Source of the DNA: Megaleporinus macrocephalus
Taxonomy: Eukaryota; Chordata; Actinopteri; Characiformes; Anostomidae
Length of the DNA stretch: 64,000 nt
Direction of reading: 5' to 3'
NCBI GenBank assembly: GCA_021613375.1
Contig: CM038714.1
Location: forward strand, 41,567,623-41,631,622
Below the pieces are notes generated by a model. It did not search any database and was not told the origin of the DNA. It was given only the letters and a program-made list of their open reading frames with translations. Position 1 is the stretch's first letter. Each line of letters starts with the position of its first letter. The position numbers were made by a program, and so were the translations under genes. Of this stretch, positions 1 to 10,699 are shown piece by piece.

Positions 1-222
1 GGAGATGCTCTTCAGGTTCTCCTGCAGCAGTGGGCTTGCAGGTGCTGAGAGAAAGAGAAACACTAGGGGGTGCTGCAGGCAGTTCCGGCTCCTTGAGAGA
101 GGGAGAAGAAGAGTCCAATAAAGGAAGACTTGGGGCTTCTCTCCGTTCTGTGGAGGATTCTGAAGGAATAGGTCCAGGTGATGAAGGTTTATGTAGACTG
201 GGATCTGCTCTAGACTTGTCCT
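1..222 (-). CDS. eif4g3: eif4g3 coding exon, truncated by window edge
   Basis: The acceptor GTGTGTAG|AG is preceded by a (GT)n tract. The AG completes a phase-1 codon to Glu, giving (G|AG) EDKSRADPSLHKPSSPGPIP. The frame stays open to position 1, through Ser/Pro/Glu-rich sequence with LLDSSSPSLKEPELPAAPP. The opening matches the EIF4G3 block EEKPKPDPVLKSPSPVL. The exon end is beyond the window, so its length is unknown. The eIF4E-binding site and structured domains are further along the gene to the left. Confidence 0.9.
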
Positions 223-604
223 CTACACACACACACACACACACAAAATCAGATATTCGTCAATAAATATTAAGTAATTATGTTGCTATCCATCTATTCA
301 TTCATCCCTGTCCACTGATCAATCTATCTATTGGCAAGTCTCTAACCCTAGGCAAAAACAATCATACAAAATAAACAATAGATTTAACGATTCACCTGTT
401 CTTCAGAAATCTTCAGGTATTCTACTACAAACTATTCCTACAGGAGTGTGGAAAAAATGAATTTTAAAGAAAATTTAAAATGCCATCTAAAATTTGCATC
501 TTTGGGTGAATAATGTTCTTTTTTCTTGTACTGTCTCCAAAAAAACTAGTGTTGAGCTTAACAGGCGTCTTACAGACACATCGACCATCAACATGGGTAA
601 AATC

Positions 605-1210
605 CAGGGATGTAACGATACACTCTTCTCGCGATGCAGTGCGATTTGCAATGTTGGCCTCACGATATTATTTTCTCCCGAATTATGACTGACAGAGTTT
701 CCTTTTATTACTTATCTACAACAAAACTACACAATGCTGTATTTTTTTATGTATAAATCAGTTGTAGTTTGAGAGGCTGTTCGTAGTGAGCGGTCAGTCA
801 CAAAACCGGTGCCATCAACCAATAGACTTCGGCCCATGTCCCACCCACAAACTGTCAAACCCTTTGAAAACTCAAGCGAGGAGAGCTGTTGACGGCATTA
901 CACTTTGTGTGCAAAGAAAAATATCAGGTGGAGAGAAAAAAACACAATAAAGGACCTACAATAAGACTTGAGCGCATGTTAATGAAAAATGCGTGTGCAG
1001 TTGTTCTTTCTGTCCTCGCAAGTTTCACATTTGCGCTCACGAGTGAAAAATGTACGTGTGCAAAATGTTAAAACGTGCAGGTTTATATTTTTCATCTCGT
1101 GATTTTGCGCCCTAGTTTTGACACTGATGTGATGCTGTACATTGAACTAACGTGATATTATATTTGCATCGATTATAACCTTAGTCTCGCGATGCATCGA
1201 TACATCCCTA
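605..1210. mobile_element. hAT-like MITE, about 606 bp
   Basis: The left end CAGGGATGTAACGATACA and the right end TGCATCGATACATCCCTA are imperfect inverted repeats (AGGGATGTAWCGAT). The flanks GTAAAATC (597-604) and GTAAAACC (1211-1218) are an 8-bp target duplication with one mismatch, typical of hAT. Subterminal CGCGATGCA motifs recur at both ends. I see no transposase frame inside, so it is non-autonomous. Confidence 0.8.
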
Positions 1211-1780
1211 GTAAAACCTACAAGCTGTCAACTCAAAATTACTAGTACTTGAAATGACCATTAGGTACAGTCAACACAAAGCTTGAAAAGAATGGAACAG
1301 CTAATAAAAATGCCATGAAAGGATTTACATATGACTCCATACAGAGTGAAAGGATTATTTAAAAAAAAAAGAAAAGATCAGTTTCAGAACTGCAGTTGAG
1401 CTGAATCTTTTCAAATCACTGTCAATAGAACGATAAATAGAATGTTATGTGGTAAGATTAGGCAAAAACTTTGGTTAAAAAAATGGGACTTCATACAATT
1501 AAACACAACAGATACCACCTGGCCACATGTTGTTTTGTTCCCACCAGAGGAGGCTTCATCAATCATCAATAATAGAGGAGCTAGAATGTTTTAAGCTTAA
1601 CATGTGACATACTGCACATGTGTGTTTTATCATCATGCAGATTTTTTTACAAATTAATTAATTAATTACTTCGTTCTACTCACTATTTTGTTCTTCTACC
1701 ATTAAATCTGTTATTTAGCATTCTACCTCCTGTGCATTACAGATTTGTGACAGCAAAGAGTCTAAGATGGAAGCGCTTAC

Positions 1781-1877
1781 CCAGTGCAGGCTTGCTGTCT
1801 GCTGACACAGGGCTGAGTCTGTAAGGTGGGTCCATGCTGTAGGTTAACTGCTCTGGTGTCTGACTTGCACTCCGCTG
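1781..1877 (-). CDS. eif4g3: eif4g3 coding exon (QRSASQTPEQLTYSMDPPYRL...)
   Basis: The acceptor is TCCGTAG|CAG and the donor is CTG G|GTAAGC. The 97-nt exon enters in phase 0 and leaves in phase 1. It reads QRSASQTPEQLTYSMDPPYR, then LSPVSADSKPALG. It follows the STPTPPQ end of the previous exon and precedes the EDKSRADPSLHKPSSP exon, as in EIF4G3, where this Ser/Pro-rich linker lies between the PABP site and the eIF4E-binding motif. Sequence conservation is weak here, and confidence comes from splice sites, phase and order. Confidence 0.88.
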
Positions 1878-2129
1878 CTACGGACACACACAAGGATCAA
1901 TGTAACACCAATGAAACTAACTTAAGGTCAATACTAAGAGACATCCTGCTGACCAAGCATAAATGTTGCATATAGCAATGAACAGGCACGTCTAAAAATC
2001 TTTATTAGACCCAGAAATGAGCTTACACTTTACTGAATAGCATTAGAACCGACTTTAATATTCCAGAAATCATGGAATTATTTACCACACGCATTTTTAA
2101 CACCCTAAGTGTGTTGGTGCTGATCATAC

Positions 2130-2246
2130 CTGAGGTGGCGTGGGGGTGGAGAAAGTGCGACCTGCAGGGGGTGTGGGATTCCTGCTCCCGGACATGATCT
2201 CCTCTGTGATGTCCTTTCCTCCCTGGTTGGGGTCGCGGATCCGGAT
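2130..2246 (-). CDS. eif4g3: eif4g3 coding exon carrying the PABP-binding core
   Basis: The 117-nt exon is phase 0 at both ends, with acceptor TTTTCACAG|ATC and donor CAG|GTATGA. It reads [20 protein letters not shown], then [19 protein letters not shown]. The first 20 residues are essentially invariant among vertebrate eIF4G1 and eIF4G3. With the preceding KREKKP they make the segment known to bind RRM2 of poly(A)-binding protein, which supports mRNA circularisation. The SRNPTPPxGR continuation is typical of EIF4G3 rather than EIF4G1 (which has ARTASTPTPPQ). Confidence 0.98.
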
Positions 2247-2741
2247 CTGTGAAAACAATGAGACAAATGGCACAGAGGGCACTCATCAGAGCAGCAGACA
2301 CACAGTGACTTCAGTCTGGCAGGGCAGGCTTCTAGCAGTCTGCAGAGAGTCTGGCGATGCTTAACGTGGTCAGGAACCGCCTACATTGACAGGAAAGGAT
2401 CATGTGACTGACATGCATAGCAGCCAACCACAAATTGCATAAGGTGTATGGCCGACAAAGTGCTTTCTCATTGAGACGTACCAGAAAATGTCAAAGGAAG
2501 TGTTTGGAAAATGTGTGCAGATGTTGTTTATCGTTATTGTACTTGGTAGGGGTAACTAGCCAGCATTTAAGGTCCCAAAAAAGCTTAAAGTATCATAATA
2601 TTTCAGAATGCCATTCTGCAGGCAGTATGTCCGTCGTTGATTGACTACAATAAACTTAGCCATTCGTTCTGTGATGTTTTTCAATACCTTACAGCACACA
2701 TGCCATAAGGCCAAACCAGTGTACAGGTTTATCAGAACATA

Positions 2742-3131
2742 CTAGGGGTGTAAGAAAATATCGAAATATCGAGTATCGGGATATTATGTTTAGTGATACT
2801 GTATCAATCGTCAATAACAAAGTATACATACACAGATTCCTGGCAGACAGTGAATCATTGTGTATTGTGGTGTTTAAACCTCTGACCACTAGATGGCAGT
2901 GTTGTAGTCCATTTTCAGCTCCACTCCAACATTAACACGCAGCACAAGGGCGCAATGCTATTGTAAGCATTGGCAAATCTGTTCATATAGTGGTGTGTTT
3001 TAATAGTAGGATTTGAAAAATCGTAGTATATCACTCTGCCTGCAGTATCGCGATATATCCCGATACATCGAATCGAATGGTTGTATCACAATACGTATTG
3101 TAATGCCAGGTTCTTGCCAATACACAGCCCT
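2742..3131. mobile_element. MITE family M1, copy A (390 bp, intact)
   Basis: The element runs from CTAGGGGTGTAAGAAAATAT to CTTGCCAATACACAGCCCT and is flanked by perfect 8-bp duplications AGAACATA (2734-2741 and 3132-3139), pointing to hAT-type insertion. Inner landmarks are ATCGGGATATTATGTTT, CTGGCAGACAGTGA, CCACTAGATGGCAGTG and GTTCTTGCCAATACAC. These recur in copies at about 20120, 21560 and 32222. No coding capacity is seen. Confidence 0.85.
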
Positions 3132-3776
3132 AGAACATAGTGTACACCAAGCACTGAAATATGTTGAGTGTACAACACAAAAAGAAAAACCTCAAAACTC
3201 ACGCTCAGGCACAGCACTGTTAATGTCTGGGTATAACAAACTTTTTGTGGAGTAAAAATAACATCACCTGTACGGATTTTGTCATGTTCAGTGATAGAAT
3301 GTGTAAACTGTGTCAGCTTGGAGCAAAAAAAAAAAAAAAAATAGTTGCCCGTCTGACTCTCACCACAGTATCACATTGTAAAACCTAAACATGATTCATG
3401 TATGTCAGTATGATTTGCTGCCATCATAATAAAGAAGCAGGTTTTAAACAAAACTTTAAATAAAACCTATATTTTTGTCATTTTAAAACAAAACAATAAA
3501 ATCCAAAGGATAAACGCTGTGTAGAGTCATTACAACTCAAAAGTAATGTGCAAGTATAGTGTACTGTCATATACAATTATGTTCTCTAGCTAAAGGTACA
3601 ATTTGTACAAACAATCTATGTATTGACAGATGAGTTGGAGAGCGGAGCACAAGCGTTTTTCTTTTTGGTCGTGTCATACTTTTTCACACACCTGAGAAAT
3701 ACAGTTCACGTATGTTGTATAGTGAAAATGTCACGCAGCATTTGTTTTGTCATGCTGCCTTATTCGGAGCACTTAC

Positions 3777-3894
3777 TGGCTTCTTCTCACGCTTGGCTGG
3801 CGGAGGCTGCTGTGGTACTGTAGGCACTATGATGGGGGCGGAGGAGGGGTACACCGTCTGACCCGGAAAATATGCCGGACCAGCAGCTGCTGGA

Positions 3895-3895
<1 letters not shown>
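3777..3895 (-). CDS. eif4g3: eif4g3 coding exon (...SSAPIIVPTVPQQPPPAKREKKP)
   Basis: The exon is 119 nt, entering in phase 1 (2 nt complete the split codon) and leaving in phase 0 at CCA|GTAAGT. It reads APAAAGPAYFPGQTVYPSS, then APIIVPTVPQQPPPAKREKKP. The SAPIIVPT..QQPPPAKREKK wording matches vertebrate EIF4G3. The basic KREKK end and the following exon together form the PABP1-interacting element. The acceptor is built on a perfect (CT)14 microsatellite directly at the AG, so tract length may vary between individuals. Confidence 0.96.

Positions 3896-3898
<3 letters not shown>

Positions 3899-3926
<28 letters not shown>
3899..3926. repeat. Microsatellite (AG)14 abutting a splice acceptor
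   Basis: The acceptor CAG of the 3777-3895 exon is the last CT/AG step of this tract on the minus strand. Confidence 0.92.
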
Positions 3927-3928
<2 letters not shown>

Positions 3929-4254
3929 GTTTCCTGCAACTGCTTAAATTGAGAAGATATCACTTTTCCTTTGTCGAATTTGTCGATATCTAAAATGTAC
4001 TAAATGAAAATCAGTACGAAAATAAAATGTGGTGTTTTACCTTATGAACTCTGTTTTGTTCTGAAAATGTATATTCAACTCAAATATAATATCGGCAAAA
4101 GCTGGGACAGGAGCATGTTTACCACTGTGTTACATCACCTTTCCTTTGCACACCGCTTAAGAAATATTTGGGGGCTAAAGACAAAAACTGATCAAGCTCT
4201 GAATGTTTTGTTATTTTTCAGTTATACAAGTCTTTAGCTGACCAACTGTGCAAG

Positions 4255-4468
4255 TAGAGCTGGGCGATATGGGGAAAAAATCTTATCAAGATATTTTTTT
4301 CATATCAGTCGATATCGATATAAATCACAATATAAATCAAATCACTATTTCCTTTTTACTTTAAGTGAGAAGTGAAGATAAAATTTCTAAATTTTGTAAA
4401 TCAAATTTTTTTTTCTATCAGAAGATAGACAAATGTACTGTAGAACATTACACAACTGCAAATAAATT

Positions 4469-4558
<90 letters not shown>

Positions 4559-4578
4559 CGTTTTATCGCCCAGCCCTA
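4255..4578. mobile_element. hAT-like MITE with internal CA/TA expansion
   Basis: The left end TAGAGCTGGGCGATATGG pairs with the right end ATCGCCCAGCCCTA as inverted repeats. The flanks TGTGCAAG and CGTGCAAG form an 8-bp duplication with one mismatch. The right third is a (CA)n(TA)n microsatellite at 4469-4552, just inside the right end. A truncated relative with the same left half starts at 24333. Confidence 0.8.
4469..4552. repeat. Microsatellite (AC)n(AT)n
   Basis: A pure AC run passes directly into a pure AT run. It gives spurious His/Thr and Ile/Tyr frames on both strands. Confidence 0.95.
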
Positions 4579-5195
4579 CGTGCAAGGCTTTTCTTGTTCC
4601 CTGAAGAACAGCATACGGTACTTCAGATTGTGCATACATCTTTCAGCTTTAGTGGTATTTTCACACATGTACAAGTTTTCCATGCCATAAGCACTAATAC
4701 ACCTCCCCGGTATCATGACGGACCCTGGCTTGTGAACTTTACGCTGGTAACAATCTGATCATTCCTTTGCTTCTCCAGTCCACAGAACATGACAGCCATT
4801 ATTTCTATAAACAATCTGAAAGATGGACCCGTGAGACCACGATACACCTTTACTGTGCATCAGACTACTGTGCATCAGCGCTTCTGGATGGTGCTGTCGT
4901 ACGACTTCTGACATAGGTTTGTATTCTGAAGTCTTTGTAATTATATCTGATTGGGATCTGAATATCAAAGGCATACTGTTGTGGTTTACAGCCCTGCGCT
5001 TTACATACACACAAGACTTTCTTTTCTTTTTTTGAGTTTTCTACATCATTTGAACATGCCACCGGTTGTTTACGGTTGTTTAAATTTCATGATGAATGGA
5101 CCCCGTAGAAGTGCTCCAAAATAGCTTGGAAAAATTTTGGTTCCATTGACTTACATTGAAATTAAAGGATGTTTTTGGTATTTCCTGTAAATATT

Positions 5196-5196
5196 A

Positions 5197-5260
<64 letters not shown>
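5196..5260. repeat. Microsatellite (TA)n
   Basis: A perfect TA dinucleotide tract lies in an eif4g3 intron, downstream of a dispersed repeat containing TTCCATTGACTTACATT that also occurs near 13120. Confidence 0.95.
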
Positions 5261-5263
<3 letters not shown>

Positions 5264-5842
5264 ACATCACTTCTTGGGGTTACTTTGTAAACACTGAAAA
5301 ATGCAACCACCTTCTAAGACTGAACGTTGGAGGCTTATTTTAAAAAAACAGCCCTCCACATTTATTTAAAAAACCTGAAAGGAAGCTTCCCTAAAAGAGG
5401 GGAAAGCCATAATTCTTCCCCCTATACCTGTTTTTTGGTAACTTGCTGTTTAAAATATGTTCCGAGCACAAAAAATAATACTTCATAGCTGTTTTGACTG
5501 GAATTAAAATAAATAAAGGGTTGTCTTTTGCACAGTACTGTACCTGCAAATAAACTATTTCTTCAATCTACGTAGTGTAAGAGGTTACCGTTCCCTAGAC
5601 ACTGTGGGTCTAACAAAAGAAAGAGTGAGTCACAGCACCGATGTGATCCATTTCATGTGAGTCAATGATCAAAACAGTTACTGAGAACATTCTGGAACGT
5701 GGACAGTTCAGGCTGAAAATAACTGAGAGTAACTCAAGCCAGCTGGTTGGGAGGCACACAGTCAGACTGAAGAATGCACCTGAATGCGAATGAGTCTGGA
5801 ATACAGTCTAAAGTGTGAATGCTGTAGTACATTTGCACTGAC

Positions 5843-5954
5843 CGTAGGGTGCAGGGTATTCCCCAGGTCCAGGCCCAGAATAGAAGGTTCCGGAGGCTGG
5901 GGGCGGCACGGAGTACTGCTGCGGTGGTCCAACGTAGGGTGCGCTGTGACGATA
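5843..5954 (-). CDS. eif4g3: eif4g3 coding exon (YRHSAPYVGPPQQY...)
   Basis: The acceptor is CTGTCCTCAG|TAT and the donor is TAC G|GTCAGT. The exon is 112 nt, entering in phase 0 and leaving in phase 1. It reads YRHSAPYVGPPQQYSVPPPA followed by SGTFYSGPGPGEYPAPY. This corresponds almost residue for residue to the EIF4G3 block YRHSGPPYVGPPQQYPVQPP and its FYPGPGPGDFP continuation. It is a tyrosine/proline-rich linker just before the PABP-binding segment. The next exon completes the split codon to Ala. Confidence 0.96.
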
Positions 5955-6726
5955 CTGAGGACAGAACAGAGAAAGGACATAGATTCAGCACTGTCTCTGA
6001 ACCAGTGGCCTAGGATCAGACAACATATACACAAACAACAACATGAACGTAGAACTATCACATCTTAGAACCTTGTACCTACAGAATTTAAAGTGCCCAC
6101 ATTTATTTTAAAGCAACCACTTTTCTTACCTTTAAACAAGTTAAAAGATTAACTGATTCAATGTTTTTGCACAGTGTGTAGTCAAAAGTAGCAGATGAAA
6201 TTTAACACTTAATTCATTCTGGACGAGAAAATTAACAATAGCTGTCACATTTGCACTTGGGTACCTTTGCCATTTCCTAAATTTGATTTCATTACCGCAA
6301 AAATGGCATTTACTAATATTTTAGGTATGCTCTCCTTCAGGTACATGTTCACCAGCGTGTCTTAGTATAAACAGCTGAAAAGTTATTTGATAGTTTTCTT
6401 CTCCAAGCTCTTGTTAAATGTCAATGCTTTAAACCTTCTGGCCCAAAAAAGACCAGTACTGACATCACTATAGCAGTATAAAATAAATGCTTGCACTATG
6501 AATAATATTACACAAATGAGTTTATGTGAGATGTTGTGGTTTTTTTAATAATATAAAAACAAAAACTGCTTTGACTTTAAAATGGCAAGTTACTGTAAAC
6601 TGGAACGTTGGCGTCCCCGAATGTTTTAATTTGTCATATACGTTAATAAGCAGATAAAACAGCGTCACAGTGTTGCCTGAAAATCTATTTTCTTTTCCAA
6701 ACCTGCAGCGAATGTTGAGCGTGTAC

Positions 6727-6906
6727 CTGTGGGATGTAGTATTGGGCAGTCTGTGGTGAGGGGAAAGGCATAGGGGTCATGGTCATCATGATAGTTTGAT
6801 TCGGGGGGTAGACAGCGGCTGCTGGAGTCTGGGAGCCAGGCCGGATGGAGGGTGTATTTGAGGGTAGAGCAGGACGAGTCGTCTGCATTTGAGCTCTGTG
6901 CAGAAA
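6727..6906 (-). CDS. eif4g3: eif4g3 coding exon, 60 codons (FLHRAQMQTTRP...)
   Basis: The 180-nt exon is phase 0 at both ends. The acceptor is CTCTGTAG|TTT, preceded by a (CT)13 tract, and the donor is CAG|GTACAC. It reads FLHRAQMQTTRPALPSNTPS, then IRPGSQTPAAAVYPPNQTIM, then MTMTPMPFPSPQTAQYYIPQ. This aligns closely with the EIF4G3 block FFQRPQIQPPRATIP..SPSIRPG.QTP and its MPMPYP...YCIPQ end, and is the strongest single sign that the paralogue is eIF4G3. An alternative AG 11 nt into the exon (TGCACAG) would drop FLHR and break the frame, so the outer acceptor was chosen. Confidence 0.96.
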
Positions 6907-6910
6907 CTAC

Positions 6911-6936
6911 AGAGAGAGAGAGAGAGAGAGAGAGAG
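6911..6936. repeat. Microsatellite (AG)13 forming a splice-acceptor tract
   Basis: On the gene's (minus) strand this is a (CT)13 run 4 nt upstream of the exon at 6727-6906, so it serves as its polypyrimidine tract. Similar tracts are at 3899-3926 (directly at the acceptor AG) and, as (CA)n, at about 225-244. Confidence 0.9.
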
Positions 6937-7139
6937 GTTAATTAATTTCATGGCAATTCATTATTAAGTACATTTATAAATAAAATTATATAATTTAAAT
7001 ACATATTTGGACAACTTATTATTTATAAATAACATTAAAAGCACTGATCGTATGCCCTGTACAGATTAAAACTCAGATAGAACATAGAAACAACAAGAGA
7101 AGTTAAGATACAGTAAAATCCAATTACAAGTAAGTGAAC

Positions 7140-8998
7140 AATGCAGTATATTAACAGCAATCTGGAAGCAATAACTCACACAACAGTTTCATTCATGTTC
7201 TCTGAGAGAAGTGTTTCTGTCCCACCCACTGCTAATGTATATACAATCAAACACACAGCCATACAAACTCCATAGACACACAGTGGTGGCTTAATAGGTC
7301 ATACTTAAGAGCTCTGTGACTTAAAACATGGCACTGTCATAGGCTGTCACCTTACACCCCCTCGGTTTTCTGCTCTGCTCGATCTGCCCAGGGCAAGTGT
7401 CAGTCAAATTAAAACATACACACACAGGGGTCTGTGCAGAAAACTGAGAGCATGTTTATTCTGGCTAAGCGTTTATGACTTTTTGACCATTCGACTCCAG
7501 TAAATTAACATTGTGACAAGAACAAAACACATTAATTTCAATAGTTTCGTTTTTTTTGGATTACATAAATACGCATACGTAAGCACTCGTCTAGAACTGT
7601 GATTGGTCTGCCTGATTGGTGTAATTGTGACTGCTTAGAAGAGCATTTGCATACTGCCCTCTGCTTAAACTGTATATCGGTACTGCAAAGACTTACAATA
7701 ATGAGAAACAAACGATATATTGTGCAGCCCTGACACACACAAACACACACACATTCAAAGGCGGGTGTAGAATGGAGGGGTGTTATGGGTTCAGCTCCAG
7801 CACAAAGGTTTATTCAACCAGAGAACCAGAGAGAGTGTGCGTGTGTGAGAGAATTCCGATAGGGTTATAGTTGTGAGGACTACAAGTACAGGACAATATG
7901 AAATTTGTGGTAAAGCGAGCCGTTTTTCTGGTCTGCATGAACACCTACATTTTTTGAAAAGTCTGATAGATCAGAAAAATAGTCTTTTGGCTGCTGAGGC
8001 GAAGGTTGGGGTTTAGGTGTAGGTGTATTATTTAACTACAGTAATACAAAAATCTATAGGAACCTAAAGATTTTTTCTCAACAAACCAGGCCACTGGGTG
8101 TCAGCTGGGCAAAATCAAACCAAGAGGTGACTCTTCACTATCTTTCCAGCTGCTCATCCAAACACAGTCCCCGTCTCTCTCCCACACATACGCACACACA
8201 GTAAATCCTGCTCTTTTGGGGAAATTCTAGAAACACATCAATTACAAATTCAACTACACAGCCTGCTCATGTGGTTTTGACACCGTATGATGCACAGTTA
8301 CAGTATAACAACCCTCATGAAGCCTCTGCTTTCTTTATTTTTGTTTATTTTTAGAGATAACAGCATGTCTAACTGTATCAGAAACATCAAAAACAGGTCT
8401 CTTTAGTCAAAAAACTTCTTTGAGTGAACAAAAACACCATTTTTATGCAGACAGGAAGCCAAAAATGCAAAGATTGAAGAAACGTTTACATTAGCTTGTA
8501 GCCTTCCGCCTTGTAGCCTTTATAGGAGTGAACCACACCAATAATTTAGTTAGAAGCTACCTCAATGTTATCAATGTATTTGTTATTATTACTACAAATA
8601 TAATATGAAACTATATAAATTTATTCATTTATACTGTAGTTTGAACTCATTTTAAGATAAATACTAACCAGACAGGTCTGTTGTATATCTGGGGCCGTAT
8701 TACAGAAACATCTAATCTTTCGTCTCTGATCTTTAGATCTGATTTAATATTTAATACGTTGATATTTTTCACAAATTTGTGTTACAGAGAGAACAGTTTC
8801 AGATTCCATTTCCTAGCCTATTGAACAGCATATAAGCTGCACTAACACTACTTCTCCAAGGAAACAGCCTCTGTTTACAGAAATATTTGAAATATTTGAT
8901 TTGGTGAGTTTTTATGAACATCAAAACACTGAATAGGAATAGTGGGAAATCTTTAAACAGCAGAGTTTGGAATGAAATATAAATAAATATAAATAAAT
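7140..8998. other. Intronic sequence, no gene seen
   Basis: AT-rich intron with short CA and GT runs. A possible hAT end, GATATATTGTGCAGCCCT, lies near 7715-7733, without a recognisable partner. No coding exon signals were found. Confidence 0.6.
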
Positions 8999-9011
8999 GT
9001 ATTGTAATTAT

Positions 9012-9276
9012 GCTAGAGGCAGTCGTGGGCTGGAGGTTTGGGAACCAGCCTTGCAACCAGGAGGTTGCTGGTTCGATTCCATAAACGACATCACACGACT
9101 GAAGTGCCCTTGAGCTGGGGTGTTGCTGCCCACCACTCTGGGCAAGTGTAATCACTGCCCTCTAGTGTGTCTGTTCACTAAGGTGTGTGTGTGAATATGT
9201 GAGTGTTTCACTGCACAGATGGGTTAAGTGTGGGGCTCTTGAATTTCCTTCTGGGGTCAATAAAGTATCTATCTAA
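9012..9276 (+). mobile_element. tRNA-derived SINE
   Basis: The tRNA-like head has a B-box-like GGTTCGATTCC at about 9070. It is followed by the widespread fish SINE body (ACTGAAGTGCCCTTGAGC, CCACTCTGGGCAAGTGT, CACTGCACAGATGGGTTAAG) and an AT-rich tail with ATAAAGTATCTATCTA. It is a dispersed non-coding retroelement within an intron. It is not a functional tRNA gene, because no cloverleaf is retained. Confidence 0.8.
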
Positions 9277-10591
9277 GTAAAGTGAACTTATGCTGTCTGT
9301 CACAGTTGCCTGAAAACAATAACGTTCTCTTTCTTCAACAGAACGGCTTAGAGTAGAAAAGGGAGGTTATAAACATTAGGACACCACTGGGGTTATACTA
9401 AAATCACAGTATTTAGTAAAATAACAGAATTCATTTCGTGTCTGGAGTTCAACTGAATAAGACCATAAACTTATGAACTGATATTTAAGTTCTGTGCTAA
9501 GCTCAGCCCTAGCTGAAGTTGTCAAAGTGACTACACAGATATGATTTCAAAGGTAAGAAGTTTCTGTAATATATCCTGTGGTGTACTTTGTCACAGTATC
9601 GTATGGTGGCAACTGCATATGCGTTGTATCATGAAACTCTTCACAACAGAAGAAATGTAAGATATAGCTTACAATTTCACTCTTTCCATTCTTATCTCTC
9701 TTTTGCCACCTGAAGGTCGGGAAAAAGATAAACACACATCTCACAACATGCTGAGAGATGTTTGTGTACTGCGCTGGAGAGATTCGACCTTAGAAGTGGT
9801 TACATTCTAGTCAAGCTGATGAAAGCATCGCTAAATTCTTTACAGGAACGTCTGTCCACTTGATAGCCGTCCTGCCAAGACTTCATACAAGACGCGACTT
9901 GTATCTCTTTGAATGGGGGACTTCTAAAACCAAACTAAACAAATACATTAATATTCCAAAAACATTTAAGATCGCTGATCAAATCTGAGTAAAATTGTTG
10001 TGCATTATTTTAGGCACATACTACAAACTGTTCTTTCTTTCAGCCACTAAACTGCCTCCTCTTTAATGATGTCTCTCACGTCTGATGACATAATAAGGTT
10101 GTTGGATAGTTTGGCAGGTCAATGATATTGAAGGAAGTGTTTAGTTTACATAAAAAAGTAACAGTTGCATATTGAATGGATGCTAAATAGCGGAAAGGGC
10201 TACAGTATTTATGAAATCCCAACAATACCCACACTGAACGGTGGGTGAAGCAGGAGAAGAAGGGCAGAGACCTAAAACAAATCTGACTTTACCATAAAGT
10301 CTGTAGACTCTTTCTCTTCAGCTCTATAAATCACTTGGCTATTGAGTGTGCACAGGCCATTTGGAGAACATAACACCATTATTCCAAAATCAATGCTGCA
10401 GAAAAGCAGAGGAGACCAGTGCCAACAGCAGAGATATGCACAGCCCAAGTGTGTGTGTGTGTGTGTGCGGAAGTGGCGTCTATAATACAAACATTGTTCA
10501 AACAACGGTATCATATTCACATAGATCTTAATGTAACTCTCCATGTAGAAGCTGAGTTTTTATATTTGGTTTGCTAGACCATTCAAAAGTG

Positions 10592-10594
<3 letters not shown>

Positions 10595-10688
<94 letters not shown>
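10595..10688. repeat. Microsatellite (TA)n followed by poly(T)
   Basis: About 75 bp of perfect TA run into about 17 T. This produces a false Tyr/Ile-rich frame on the minus strand. Confidence 0.95.
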
Positions 10689-10699
10689 TAGGCTTTACA

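Noticed and set aside
4365..4639. Ile/Tyr- and His/Thr-rich frames on both strands
   Set aside because: They are translations of (CA)n(TA)n microsatellite. The same applies to 10595-10858, 22339-22554 and 28228-28524.
9040..9075. Minus-strand GWFPNLQ, similar to the expected eIF4G3 GGFRPIQ microexon
   Set aside because: It lies in the tRNA-like head of a SINE, has no matching splice sites, and lacks the Arg-Pro core.
9055..9085. tRNA gene suggested by B-box-like sequence (also at 34218-34290 and about 27040-27117)
   Set aside because: These are SINE heads. No complete cloverleaf or anticodon arm can be formed.
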